From positions 1-64,000 of the forward strand of contig JACKAV010000012.1 of NCBI GenBank assembly GCA_020634895.1: a stretch of 64,000 bases of DNA. Direction: 5' to 3'. This DNA is from Anaerolineales bacterium. Lineage in GTDB: Bacteria > Chloroflexota > Anaerolineae > Anaerolineales > Villigracilaceae. This document shows positions 33,801 to 42,638 of this stretch, in pieces. The notes under the pieces are model-generated. The model searched no databases. It worked only from the letters and a program-made list of their open reading frames with translations, and was not told the DNA's origin. The number at the start of each line of letters is the position of its first letter. Position 1 is the first letter of the stretch. A program made the translations under genes and the position numbers.

Positions 33801-33829
33801 CAATCCCGTCGTAAGGCGGGATTGATTTT
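33801..33829 (+). terminator. Terminator after folD
   Basis: The 8-bp stem CAATCCCG / CGGGATTG is followed by ATTTTG. Confidence 0.75.
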
Positions 33830-33854
33830 GTATATCGATCAAGAGGAGAGCAAA

Positions 33855-34766
33855 ATGAAGAAGGTTTTGAAGTGGGTGGGAATTGTTCTTGGGGCGTTGG
33901 TGGGGTTGATCGTTCTTGCCCTGGTCGTCATTTATTTCAACAGCCAATCGAGATTGACAAAGATATATAACCCGCCGAATGATATCGTCTCCATTCCGGC
34001 GGATGCTGAATCTATTGCCAATGGCAAACATATTTTCCAGTTTCGCGGGTGTGAAGGCTGTCATGGTGAACAACTGCAGGGGTTGGTGTATCTCGATGAC
34101 CCCGCCATCGGGAAGGTCATTTCAACGAATTTGACAACAGGCAAAGGCGGAGTCGGAGGCGCAATGTCCGATGCGGATTGGGTGCGTGCCATTCGTTACG
34201 GCATCCGCTCTGACGGCACGGCTTTGCTTTTCATGCCATCCACCGAATTCTATTATTTGAGCGACGAAGACCTCGGCGATGTCATTGCTTACATCAAAAG
34301 TGTTTCGCCTGCGGATAACGAACTTTCGCCGAGCAAACTTTCGTTGACGGGACGCGTTGTGATGACGCTCGTGGAAGGTTTGACTTTCATCCCCGCCGAG
34401 TTGATACCAATGGATGCGGCGCGTCCGACCGCGCCCGAAGTTGGGATCACACCCGAATATGGTGCCTATCTGACGCAGTCCTGCCACGTCTGTCATGGAC
34501 TCACGATGTCCGGCGGAGTCATCCCCGGCTTCCCGGCGGATTGGCCGCCCGCGCCGAATTTGACGTTTGGCGCAGGCTCCGTTATGCCCACATGGACGGA
34601 AGATGGCTTTATCACCGCATTGCGAACTGGTGTCACGCCATCGGGGCAGGAACTACGCTCCGCGTATATGCCGTGGACATCCTACAAATATATGAGCGAC
34701 GATGAATTGAAAGCGGTATGGGCGTATCTGAAGTCCCTGCCGAAAGTGGAATACGGAAATAGATAG
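33855..34766 (+). CDS. Membrane-anchored diheme cytochrome c
   Basis: A 303-residue protein with an N-terminal helix (about 6-28) that anchors it outside the membrane. Two c-type heme motifs are present: CEGCH at 66-70 and CHVCH at 210-214, each in its own cytochrome fold with later Met ligands possible (FMPSTEF and AYMPWTSYKYMSDDEL). It probably carries electrons for a respiratory chain or a dehydrogenase. No oxidase subunits are adjacent. AGAGGAGAG upstream fixes the ATG at 33855; the open frame before it overlaps folD. Confidence 0.88.
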   Translation: MKKVLKWVGIVLGALVGLIVLALVVIYFNSQSRLTKIYNPPNDIVSIPADAESIANGKHIFQFRGCEGCHGEQLQGLVYLDDPAIGKVISTNLTTGKGGVGGAMSDADWVRAIRYGIRSDGTALLFMPSTEFYYLSDEDLGDVIAYIKSVSPADNELSPSKLSLTGRVVMTLVEGLTFIPAELIPMDAARPTAPEVGITPEYGAYLTQSCHVCHGLTMSGGVIPGFPADWPPAPNLTFGAGSVMPTWTEDGFITALRTGVTPSGQELRSAYMPWTSYKYMSDDELKAVWAYLKSLPKVEYGNR

Positions 34767-34782
34767 GGGAATGGTCGAAGAA

Positions 34783-34816
34783 GAAACAGCCCGGATTTCT
34801 GCCGGGCTGTTTCTCT
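34783..34816 (+). terminator. Terminator after the cytochrome gene
   Basis: The stem GAAACAGCCCGG / CCGGGCTGTTTC is followed by T-rich sequence. Confidence 0.88.
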
Positions 34817-34826
34817 ATTAAAACCC

Positions 34827-34855
34827 TTGACATAGTATCAAATTTACACTATTAT
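34827..34855 (+). promoter_or_regulatory. Promoter and candidate operator of the padR gene
   Basis: TTGACA (34827-34832) and TATTAT (34850-34855) are separated by exactly 17 bp, a near-consensus housekeeping promoter. Across it lies ATAGT-N11-ACTAT (about 34832-34852), an inverted repeat of the kind PadR dimers bind, which suggests autoregulation. Confidence 0.65.
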
Positions 34856-34900
34856 AAAATTATTAGTAGTAATGAATTGATATTATTGAAAGGAGCTTAT

Positions 34901-35257
34901 ATGGTCGAGCCTGGGTCTCACACCAAGAAATTTCAGAAGGAATTGAATGCGGGTACATCTTCACTGGTTTTGCTAAGCGTCTTAAGCCGCAGCGACGAAC
35001 CGATGTACGGGTATCAGATCGCAAAAATGCTTGAGGAAAGTGCGCCTGAGGTCCCCATGATGAAGCAGGGGACGCTCTATCCAGTCCTCCGCTCACTGGA
35101 AGAAAATAGTTTGTTGGAAAGCACAGTGGAACCTTCCGTGTCCGGTCCGCCGCGCCGATATTACAAGATCACAAAGGATGGGCGCGCAGCGCTGGATGAA
35201 TGGACGGAATTATGGAAACAAACCAAGAAATTTGTAGATTCGATTCTGAAAGGATGA
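34901..35257 (+). CDS. PadR family transcriptional regulator
   Basis: A 118-residue PadR-type regulator. The winged helix is seen in LVLLSVLSRSDEPMYGYQIAKMLEE, GTLYPVLRSLEENSLLES and PPRRYYKITKDGRAAL. PadR proteins usually repress a neighbouring gene and release it on ligand binding. AAAGGAGC supports the ATG at 34901. The membrane protein gene starts 4 bp after its stop. Confidence 0.92.
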   Translation: MVEPGSHTKKFQKELNAGTSSLVLLSVLSRSDEPMYGYQIAKMLEESAPEVPMMKQGTLYPVLRSLEENSLLESTVEPSVSGPPRRYYKITKDGRAALDEWTELWKQTKKFVDSILKG

Positions 35258-35261
35258 CATC

Positions 35262-36146
35262 ATGTTTAATACGATGGAAGAATATCTCGATGCACTAAAG
35301 AAAGAAATGAAAGATGCCGATCCTGCTTTGGTTCAGGATGCGCTGGCTGATGCGCGTGAACATTTGAGCCTGGCTTTGGGCGCTTCGAAGGAAGGTCAGC
35401 CCGATCTGTCTGACGCCGATGCTTTGAAGACCATTATCGAAGAGTATGGGTCGCCCGAAGAGACAGCATCCGCTTACCGCGAGGTCGAGCGGCGGACATC
35501 TCCCGCCATGAATCAGTCGGTCAAGCCGCGATCCAGCTTGGGCAGGTTTATCGGTGTCTACGCCGATCCACGTGCGTGGGGCGCGCTCTTATACATGCTT
35601 ATTTCTTTTGTTACAGGAATTTTCTACTTTACCTGGGCTGTAACCGGTGTTTCGGTTTCGGTGTCATTCCTGATCTTTATTTTCGGCTTTCCGCTTGCGC
35701 TTCTTTTCCTGCTCTCTGTTCGCGGACTGGCGCTTCTGGAAGGAAGGCTTATCGAAGCCTTGCTCGGCGTGCGTATGCCGCGCCGTCCGCTTTTCTCGCA
35801 TCAGGGCATGAAGTGGATGGACCGTCTCAAGGCGCTTCTGTCTGACAGGCAGACCTGGCTGATGCTGCTTTATATGGTGATCCAATTCGTTTTGGGTGTT
35901 GTTTACTTTGTGGTGATCGTTGTAGTTCTCAGTTTTGCCTTGTCTTTTATTGCCATTCCATTCCTGCAGGAAGCCCTTAACATGGGTGCGCTTTTCATCG
36001 ATGGTACACGCTATACATTCCCGATATGGACGTATCCGTTTTGGGTACTTGGTGGCGTCCTACTCTGGACAGTCTTTATGAATATTGTGCGGGGCGTGGG
36101 ACAGTTACACGGCAAGTTCGCAAAATGGATTTTGGTCGGCGAATAA
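35262..36146 (+). CDS. HAAS-domain membrane protein (PadR partner)
   Basis: A 294-residue protein. The first ~75 residues form a HAAS-type helical domain (MEEYLDALKKEMKDADPALVQDALADAREHL ... IIEEYGSPEETASAYREVE). A putative sensor domain with two repeated pairs of membrane helices follows (DPRAWGALLYMLISFVTGIFYF and DRQTWLMLLYMVIQFVLGVVYF), a clear internal duplication. Such proteins are commonly paired with PadR regulators, as here. The role is probably membrane-stress sensing. Confidence 0.8.
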   Translation: MFNTMEEYLDALKKEMKDADPALVQDALADAREHLSLALGASKEGQPDLSDADALKTIIEEYGSPEETASAYREVERRTSPAMNQSVKPRSSLGRFIGVYADPRAWGALLYMLISFVTGIFYFTWAVTGVSVSVSFLIFIFGFPLALLFLLSVRGLALLEGRLIEALLGVRMPRRPLFSHQGMKWMDRLKALLSDRQTWLMLLYMVIQFVLGVVYFVVIVVVLSFALSFIAIPFLQEALNMGALFIDGTRYTFPIWTYPFWVLGGVLLWTVFMNIVRGVGQLHGKFAKWILVGE

Positions 36147-36159
36147 TAGGTTTTAAAGA

Positions 36160-36196
36160 AAACAAAAACAGCCCAACACATGGGCTGTTTTTGTTT
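36160..36196. terminator. Bidirectional terminator
   Basis: A 16-bp stem (AAACAAAAACAGCCCA, loop ACACA, and its complement) lies between the converging HAAS and GH25 genes. Confidence 0.92.
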
Positions 36197-36205
36197 AAGA
36201 ATAGT

Positions 36206-38767
36206 TTATGGTTTGACGAACATTCCGAGATGGTTGCCAACGGGTCGTTCCTTCCCGGGCTGATTCATTTCGATCGGAGAATTCAGAACTCGGGCGTTCC
36301 CATCCGTCCCGCGAATGACCATGGTGGAAGAGCCGCCTCCATCCATATTTGCGCCGGTATGGACGCCGTACGAAATAAGCAGTTCGGCAAGCTCAGGGAA
36401 GGTGACTCCTTCGCTGTATCTGCTTTGGCGTCCATCCACGACCATCAAGGTGAGCCAGCGTCCGTTTCGATTAATGCCGATCGCCGTGCGTGGATTTGGT
36501 GCCTGCGCTGCGAGGTTTTTTACCACTTTGCCGTCTTCAACAACCATGCGGTCGCCTGAGACTGCATTGAAAACGCCTCCCACTTTGTTGAAAGTGATTT
36601 GATTCTTTCTGCCAAAATGAACAACCGGCTGGGCGGTCTGCTTGGGCGAATAGACATTTCCGCGCGAAGCGGCGTAATCACTGATACGCACCGGGTCGCC
36701 GCCGTTCGGACAAAGTGTGGGCGGATCGTAAGACTCGTCCAGATAACCGAAATATCCGCCGTTGATTGCAGCGTGCAGTTTGAATTCCTCCAGGAACTTC
36801 GAGGTTACCCTGCTGCAAAGTACGTCGGTGTTATTGGATGAGGGTGTAACCAAAAACTCAAGTTTTTGGTTTTGTGTATCAATAGCGAGCACATGTACAA
36901 CGATCGGTCGCGGCGAGGTCAGGTCTTTGCGCAGGTAGGTCACGCCAGGGTACAGGGTTTGGGTGATTGAATTGGGTCTGCTGGATGTGCTGACTTGTAC
37001 AAGATAGTCACGGGAACACCAACCGGTGGTCCCGTCCAGTTTCTCGGCTTTGAGCCAGCGCGGGTTTGATTCGTCCAAGCCGGGGATCACATCGTTCTTT
37101 GTCAGCGAGCCGATGACCTTATCTGTCAGGCTGGGTCCTTCACGGAAATTGAGGCTGACTGTGTTGACGCGGTACCAGTTCTTGTCGCTATGGGCGGGGA
37201 CAGTTGGCGCTGAAGGCTGTTCTTCCGCCGGATTGTGGACGCTGATCAGGTAATCGCTCGAACTCCAGCCAATCCTGCTTCCGTCCTTGCTGCGGACTTT
37301 AAACCACCCGTTATTTGGACTGGCGCCCAGTTTTTCCACAAGTTCACCAAGCGTAAAAAGACCGATCGCCTCATACTCAAGACCCGGTCCTGAGCGGATT
37401 TTCAACGATGCAGCAGTGACACGATACCAGTTCAGGTCTTCTTCATCGGGCGGGGTGGTTGTGCCAGTGTCTGTACTTGTGTCGCCGCCTGTTGTTGTAT
37501 CTGTGCCAGTTGAAGAATCTGTAGGAGGGGCGCTGACCTGTTGGAGATAATCAGCCGAACTCCAGCCGGTTAGAGTGCCGTCCAAATTTTTTATGTTGAG
37601 CCAGGTGTTATCGGCGTTCGCCCCGATCTTTTCCACAACTTCATACAGGATGATGCTCCCAACCTGATCGTAGGTGAGACCCGGTCCTTCGCGCACTCTC
37701 AAGGATGCGGTTGTGACACGGTAAAATTCCGCGCCTTCTTCAGGTGAAGTGGTCGAGCCTGTATCGCCTGTGGTCGTGTCGGTGCCGCTGTCAGTGTTGG
37801 TTTCGCCCGTGTCTGTGGACCCGCTGTCGCCGGTGCCTGAACCGGTGTCTGTGTCAGTTGAAGTATCCGTTGAACTCGAGCTGATATTTTGGAGATAGGC
37901 GGCGAAACTCCAACCCGTCAGGCTGTCATCCGATTTTTTTACTTTGAGCCAGGTATTGTCATCGTTCGCATCGATCTTTTCCACAACTTCATTGAGGGTG
38001 ATGCTCCCGACCTGGTTATAGGAAATTCCCGGTCCTTCGCGGACTCTCAGCGACGCCACAGTGACACGATACTTGTTGCTCGGTGTTGGAGGAGGAGGAA
38101 GCGCCTCGTCGCTTAACCCAAAGCGTTGACGGAATTCATCGAGGTTCCCGTTGAAATAGTTCAGGTCGATGTTCAGGCTTTCCACGCCGTAAAGAGTGCC
38201 GTCGCCGTTATCTGTAAATTGCCAAAAGGTCCACTCAGACCACGGTTGAGGGATTAACGGACTTGCCGTACCGTAATTTGCGATCCAAAGCGGGTATTGC
38301 TTGAAATAGTTCAAGGAGGCGGATGGAATTCCCGCCCCTGCGGTGTTTTCTCGCCAGTAATAGTAACCAGTGTAGATACCAATCTCTTTATTTTGAGGGA
38401 TCAATTTTTTTACGCGTTCGATAAAGTTGTACCAATTCTTCCAGCCTTTGTAAGGACCGTTGTAGAGGTCTTCAAAATCACCAAAAAGTGGAAGTTCGCC
38501 AAAGTCACCATCGAACATCGAAACCCATTTTTCCGCCTGTTTTTGAGGATCGACGCGGCTGTCGTAAAACCAATATGAACCGCGCGGCAGACCAGCTGCC
38601 TTCGCCTCGCGCCAATTGACCTTGAAATCCCGGTCGCCCCATGTGTTTTGCCCTGCTCGGACAATAACATAATACGCGCTGTTGCGCATTTTTATAAAGT
38701 TAACACCTTCGGGGGTTTCGGGGTCGTCTTGATAGAAACTGATATCGGGTCCGATGACATTTGCCAT
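36206..38767 (-). CDS. GH25 lysozyme - SH3b repeats - phosphodiester glycosidase fusion
   Basis: An 853-residue multidomain protein. Residues 1-220: GH25 muramidase (GPDISFYQDD at the start, GDFED near 95, YTGYYYWREN). Residues about 228-600: four bacterial SH3 domains with SLRVREGPG or similar cores and a C-terminal GWSSADYL or variant, separated by Thr/Ser/Asp/Gly-rich linkers. Residues about 605-853: phosphodiester glycosidase (NAGPA) domain with INGGYFG, PRTAIGI and NMDGGGSST. It cuts peptidoglycan and possibly sugar phosphodiesters on wall polymers. No signal peptide is seen after the ATG, although AAGGAGG fixes that start, so export must be by another route. Nearby LCP and LysM genes share the wall theme. 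Confidence 0.88.
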   Translation of the reverse strand: MANVIGPDISFYQDDPETPEGVNFIKMRNSAYYVIVRAGQNTWGDRDFKVNWREAKAAGLPRGSYWFYDSRVDPQKQAEKWVSMFDGDFGELPLFGDFEDLYNGPYKGWKNWYNFIERVKKLIPQNKEIGIYTGYYYWRENTAGAGIPSASLNYFKQYPLWIANYGTASPLIPQPWSEWTFWQFTDNGDGTLYGVESLNIDLNYFNGNLDEFRQRFGLSDEALPPPPTPSNKYRVTVASLRVREGPGISYNQVGSITLNEVVEKIDANDDNTWLKVKKSDDSLTGWSFAAYLQNISSSSTDTSTDTDTGSGTGDSGSTDTGETNTDSGTDTTTGDTGSTTSPEEGAEFYRVTTASLRVREGPGLTYDQVGSIILYEVVEKIGANADNTWLNIKNLDGTLTGWSSADYLQQVSAPPTDSSTGTDTTTGGDTSTDTGTTTPPDEEDLNWYRVTAASLKIRSGPGLEYEAIGLFTLGELVEKLGASPNNGWFKVRSKDGSRIGWSSSDYLISVHNPAEEQPSAPTVPAHSDKNWYRVNTVSLNFREGPSLTDKVIGSLTKNDVIPGLDESNPRWLKAEKLDGTTGWCSRDYLVQVSTSSRPNSITQTLYPGVTYLRKDLTSPRPIVVHVLAIDTQNQKLEFLVTPSSNNTDVLCSRVTSKFLEEFKLHAAINGGYFGYLDESYDPPTLCPNGGDPVRISDYAASRGNVYSPKQTAQPVVHFGRKNQITFNKVGGVFNAVSGDRMVVEDGKVVKNLAAQAPNPRTAIGINRNGRWLTLMVVDGRQSRYSEGVTFPELAELLISYGVHTGANMDGGGSSTMVIRGTDGNARVLNSPIEMNQPGKERPVGNHLGMFVKP

Positions 38768-38874
38768 GACTGCCTCCTTGTTGTTCGTGAACCGTTTCGA
38801 ATCTATAATTAACTTTTAATCATTATATCTCAAAGAAAATGTGGGAATTGTGGGGATGAAGTAACACCAGTCGG

Positions 38875-39228
38875 TTATTGGATGTTTTCAAAATGATGAA
38901 TAACGGGTTCTTTACCGGGCGCACCTTCGACTGCAATGACATCGATCTGCCAATGGTCAAGTCCGTTTTCGGCGGCGTAGTGCGCGGCGGAATTCAGCAT
39001 ATGCTCCAGCTTGCGGGCTGTGATTTGATGTTCGGGAAAAAATGATTTTGATGATGTAAGCGTTTTGACTTCGACGAAGATCGTCGTCCCCTGTTTTTGT
39101 GCGATGATGTCTATCTCGCCGTACGGTGTGCGGACATTGCGGCGGCTCACTTCATAGCCGCGGCTTGCCAGCCAGACTGCGGCATTTTCCTCGCCCCAGA
39201 TGCCGATCTCGCGGTTATGACTGGTCAT
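38875..39228 (-). CDS. YraN/UPF0102 family protein
   Basis: A 117-residue nuclease-fold protein of the YraN family. GIWGEENAAVWLASRGYEV, GEIDIIAQKQGTTIFVEVKT and the AAHYAAENGLDHWQIDVIAV C-terminal part match the restriction-endonuclease-like core (E, D, ExK). The function is poorly defined. It overlaps the upstream glycosyltransferase gene by 4 bp (ATGA), so the two are coupled. Confidence 0.92.
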   Translation of the reverse strand: MTSHNREIGIWGEENAAVWLASRGYEVSRRNVRTPYGEIDIIAQKQGTTIFVEVKTLTSSKSFFPEHQITARKLEHMLNSAAHYAAENGLDHWQIDVIAVEGAPGKEPVIHHFENIQ

Positions 39229-40430
39229 GATGAAAGGAATCGTTCCAGAATCTCACGCAGGCGCGGATGGTGATTCCCGTCGTGGTGGATCGTGTCCTGG
39301 CGCAGCCGTTCGTATTGCTCGAGCATGGTGCCTGTCGTCCGCTCGATGGCGTAGACGGAGGATGCTTCCCTGGCGGCAAGGCTCATTTGCTGACGCAGGT
39401 TCGGGTCCAGACAGAGGCGGGTGAGTTTTGCTGTAAAGGATGCCAGATCGTTCTCCGCGAGGAATCCGGTCTTCCCATCTTCGACTGTATCTCCAACTCC
39501 AACCGAGTCGATGCCCATGATGGGAAGTCCCGTTCCCATGGCTTCAATTACCGAAAGGGGATGCACTTCTGTAACGGATGCCGTTGCGAAAATATCACAC
39601 ATGGCGAGGTGGGCAGGGAGTTGGTCATAGGGAACCTTGCCCGTCATGCGGACGCGATCTGTGATTTCAAGTTCCTGGATGTATTCGCGAATCTCTTCTT
39701 CGTATTGTTGAACGCCGCCGCCGACCAATAACAGTTTTACATTTGGAATAGCATTGGCAACGCCCCTGAACGCGTCGATTAGAAGAGGGATGTTCTTCTC
39801 AAGCGCGATTCGCCCTGAATAGACGATCAGAATATCATCCGGTTTATAGCCGAATTTTTCACGCGGAAGCGGTGCGGCGTTTTGAAAATTTTTCAAGTCC
39901 ACGCCGTTGGGGATGATCTCGATCTTGCTTTCCACCTTGAATTCACGCAGTACTTTTTCCATGCCCGCAGACGGGGTGATAACGAGGTCCATGGCTTTGC
40001 AGAAAGGCGGCATATACGATTGAAGCATACCGAGGCTGACCTCCTCCGGCATCATCGGCAGGTAGGCTTGGGCATACAGGTCGTAGCGGGAATGATTGGT
40101 GAAGACGATGGGAATCTGTACCGGGCGGCAATACCGCAGCGCGAGACGTCCGCTCAGGAATGGATGATGCACATGGACAACATCCATCGTTTGCAGGGTT
40201 TTCTTTGCGCTGGTGGAGTAACGCATGGAAAGATAAAATCCCGTGTCTGCCAGCGGCACGCCCGGGCTGCGAATGATATTGGTTTCAGTGTCTTTATATT
40301 CAAGGTCGCCAAAAGTAAATACAAATACCTCGTGACCAGCCTTTTCGAGATACTCTTTATTGATCTCGACGTAGTTCGTGATCCCGCTGATATACGGTTT
40401 GTAACTGTCTACCATCATTCCAATGCGCAT
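39225..40430 (-). CDS. Glycosyltransferase family 4
   Basis: A 401-residue GT-B enzyme. The N-terminal domain opens with MRIGMMVDSYKPYISGITNYVE; VVHVHHPF and FTNHSRYD follow. The nucleotide-sugar domain has IPNGVDLKNF near residue 205, VYSGRIALEKNI and the EX7E region TEVHPLSVIEAMGTGLPI near 318. It resembles the lipid mannosyl/glucosyl transferases (PimB, glucosyldiacylglycerol synthases). Acceptor unknown. The upstream frame to 40733 is poor sequence and overlaps ttuB, so ATG 40430 is used. Confidence 0.9.
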   Translation of the reverse strand: MRIGMMVDSYKPYISGITNYVEINKEYLEKAGHEVFVFTFGDLEYKDTETNIIRSPGVPLADTGFYLSMRYSTSAKKTLQTMDVVHVHHPFLSGRLALRYCRPVQIPIVFTNHSRYDLYAQAYLPMMPEEVSLGMLQSYMPPFCKAMDLVITPSAGMEKVLREFKVESKIEIIPNGVDLKNFQNAAPLPREKFGYKPDDILIVYSGRIALEKNIPLLIDAFRGVANAIPNVKLLLVGGGVQQYEEEIREYIQELEITDRVRMTGKVPYDQLPAHLAMCDIFATASVTEVHPLSVIEAMGTGLPIMGIDSVGVGDTVEDGKTGFLAENDLASFTAKLTRLCLDPNLRQQMSLAAREASSVYAIERTTGTMLEQYERLRQDTIHHDGNHHPRLREILERFLSS

Positions 40431-40512
40431 ACCATCGATGCTACGGCATGCACGTAGGAATGTCAAGGTGACTTTTGTACATGGTAGAATGAAAAAACTT
40501 TTAGGAGCAACT

Positions 40513-40707
40513 ATGTCTGTGAAGTTGGTTTTGCGAAACAAAGAATACGAAGTGAAAGCCGGAATGGCTTTGCTCGATGCGCTGAAGAAATGTGATATTG
40601 TCCCAGAGTCGGTGATCGCGACGCGCAATGGTGAATTGATCACCGAAGACGAGTTATTGATAGATGGGGAAACGATAAAACTGATCGCAGTGATCTCAGG
40701 CGGTTGA
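40513..40707 (+). CDS. ttuB: TtuB/ThiS/MoaD-like sulfur carrier protein
   Basis: A 64-residue ubiquitin-like protein ending in Gly-Gly (IAVISGG), the site that is made a thiocarboxylate. The body (SVKLVLRNKEYEVKAGMALLDALKKCDI) matches ThiS/MoaD-type beta-grasp folds. It lies 1 bp before a TtuA-type tRNA thiolase gene, so it probably carries sulfur to that enzyme. TAGGAGC fixes the ATG. The symbol is inferred from the pairing. Confidence 0.8.
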   Translation: MSVKLVLRNKEYEVKAGMALLDALKKCDIVPESVIATRNGELITEDELLIDGETIKLIAVISGG

Positions 40708-40708
40708 T

Positions 40709-41647
40709 ATGAAATGTAAGAAGTGCGGCGCAAGAGCCTCGGTCAACATGCGTCAACACCGCATGGCGTTGTGCAAGGAACATTTTGTCGAGTGGATCCC
40801 CGAACAGACTGAACGCTTTATCAAAAAATACAATATGTTCGCCCGCGATGAAAAGATCCTCGTTGCGGTTTCGGGCGGCAAGGATTCGCTTTCGCTGTGG
40901 GATATTCTTGTCCGCCTCGGTTATCAGGCGGATGGTCTGTATCTTGGATTGGGAATCGACGGCGGTGTGCAATACTCCAGCGAGTCGCACCGGCTGACAG
41001 ATGAATTTGCCAAACGCCACAACCTGAAACTTCACGTTGTGGATATCGAAGGGGAATATGGATATTCGATTCCCGTCCTTTCGGATATCAGTCATCGTGG
41101 GAAAGGGAAACCTTGTTCCGTTTGCGGATTGACCAAACGTCACGAAATGAATCGCATCGCACGAGACCTCGGGTACGATGTCCTCGCTACGGGCCATAAC
41201 CTCGACGACGAAGCGGCAGTCTTATTCGGAAACACGCTGCAATGGTCATCCGATTATTTGCTGCGTCAGGGACCCGTCCTGCCGTCAAAGGACGGATTGG
41301 CGCGCAAGGTCAAACCATTGTGTCGGTTTTACGAGCGTGAAATGACCGCTTACGCGATCGCACGCGGCATTGAATATATCTACGACGAGTGCCCCTATGC
41401 TGAAGGCGCTACGCAGATCTTTTATAAAGAGACATTGAACCAATTGGAAAATTCCCGCCCGGGGGCAAAGTTGACGTTCTATCTGCGTTTCTTGGAAGCG
41501 CGTCAGAGCGGGAACCTGTTCATTGAAAAGGATCGGGAAGCCGCATATAACATCCACCCGTGTGAGCGATGCGGTCAGCCTACTTCAGCGCCTGAATTAT
41601 GTTCGTTCTGCAGGATGTTGGAAAAAGCAAAGACAGTGTCAGAATAG
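40709..41647 (+). CDS. ttuA: tRNA 2-thiolation enzyme of the TtuA/Ncs6 type
   Basis: A 312-residue PP-loop enzyme. Zinc ligands at the N-terminus are C3, C6, C22, H25; a second zinc finger lies at the C-terminus (HPCERCGQP ... LCSFC). The ATP loop is VAVSGGKDS (52-60). Cysteines C136 and C139 (CSVCG) and C228 (ECPYAEG) match the 4Fe-4S ligands of Thermus TtuA. In Thermus it makes 2-thioribothymidine at tRNA position 54 for heat stability; the related Ncs6 makes s2U34. The coupled ttuB favours the TtuA role. Confidence 0.88.
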   Translation: MKCKKCGARASVNMRQHRMALCKEHFVEWIPEQTERFIKKYNMFARDEKILVAVSGGKDSLSLWDILVRLGYQADGLYLGLGIDGGVQYSSESHRLTDEFAKRHNLKLHVVDIEGEYGYSIPVLSDISHRGKGKPCSVCGLTKRHEMNRIARDLGYDVLATGHNLDDEAAVLFGNTLQWSSDYLLRQGPVLPSKDGLARKVKPLCRFYEREMTAYAIARGIEYIYDECPYAEGATQIFYKETLNQLENSRPGAKLTFYLRFLEARQSGNLFIEKDREAAYNIHPCERCGQPTSAPELCSFCRMLEKAKTVSE

Positions 41648-41648
41648 C

Positions 41649-42638
41649 TTATCTGATCACTGTGGCGATGAACCCCACAAGAAACAATCCAAAAGCAATA
41701 TAACCCGCAATCTGCTCGGGCGAGAAGATCGAAAAGCGCGGCGTTTCAAATCCGTAGCGGTCTGCTTGGAATTGTACGGGTGCGTCTATTTTGCCTAGCA
41801 GGGCTTTGCAGAAGGTGTCAACATCGGGCGGACGGTCGTCTGGGTGCAGAGACATTGCCCAAAGGATGGCTTTTTCCACATGCGAGCTGAGGCGTGGATT
41901 AATGTCCACTGGGGGAGTCAGGCTGCGGCTATTCAAGAAGCGTTTACGCGCTTCGGCAGGCGGCTCATTGGTCAGGAGGTGGTAAAGAGTCGCGCCAAAG
42001 GAAAATATATCCGCTTTAATATCCGTATGAGTATCGTCTCCGCCGTATTGCTCGAGCGGTGTGTACAGGGCGGTTCCCTGACCTTGAATGACGGTGATGG
42101 TCACTTCGCCCGGTGCCATGATCTTGACCAAACCAAAATCGACCAGTTTGACCAATCCGCTGGGGGTGAGTTTTATATTGCTCGGCTTGATATCGCGGTG
42201 AATGATGGGCGGGTCTTGATGGTGGAGATAATCGAGCGCATCTGCGATCTGGGACGCCCAGCGCAGGACTTCTTTTTCGGGAAGAAAGGTGTTACTTCGG
42301 CGGGCTTCCTGCATTAGTTGACGCAGGTCTTTGCCGGGGACGTAATCCATTACCAGATAGTCGCGCGGACCTTCTGAGAAGAAATCGGAAACTTTGGGCA
42401 GATTGGGGTGGTCGAGGCGTGCAAGCACAGACGCCTCGCGAAAAAATTGTTCGCGAGCCTGATCAAAAACCTCTTGCGGGAGAGCCTGATTGTGTTCGAC
42501 TTCTTTAACGGCGCAAAGACGTCCCTGCAGGCGGATGTCGTCTGCAAGGTAGATGTTGCCTGTGCCGCCCTGTCCGATCTGTTCGCGGACAACGTAGCGA
42601 TCGCGCAGGATCTCCCCGTTCAATAAAGATTGGGGCAA
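41649..42638 (-). CDS. Membrane-anchored Ser/Thr protein kinase
   Basis: A 329-residue eukaryotic-type kinase. ATP loop GQGGTGN near residue 21, VAIK-type lysine in LCAVKEVE, catalytic HRDIKPSN near 146, DFGLVK near 164, and a C-terminal membrane helix (about 303-325) with no large extracellular domain. I place the start at TTG 42636-42638 because AAGGAG lies 5 nt upstream; the frame stays open seven codons further to another TTG. It is divergent from the FHA regulator, a likely substrate or partner. Confidence 0.9.
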   Translation of the reverse strand: MPQSLLNGEILRDRYVVREQIGQGGTGNIYLADDIRLQGRLCAVKEVEHNQALPQEVFDQAREQFFREASVLARLDHPNLPKVSDFFSEGPRDYLVMDYVPGKDLRQLMQEARRSNTFLPEKEVLRWASQIADALDYLHHQDPPIIHRDIKPSNIKLTPSGLVKLVDFGLVKIMAPGEVTITVIQGQGTALYTPLEQYGGDDTHTDIKADIFSFGATLYHLLTNEPPAEARKRFLNSRSLTPPVDINPRLSSHVEKAILWAMSLHPDDRPPDVDTFCKALLGKIDAPVQFQADRYGFETPRFSIFSPEQIAGYIAFGLFLVGFIATVIR

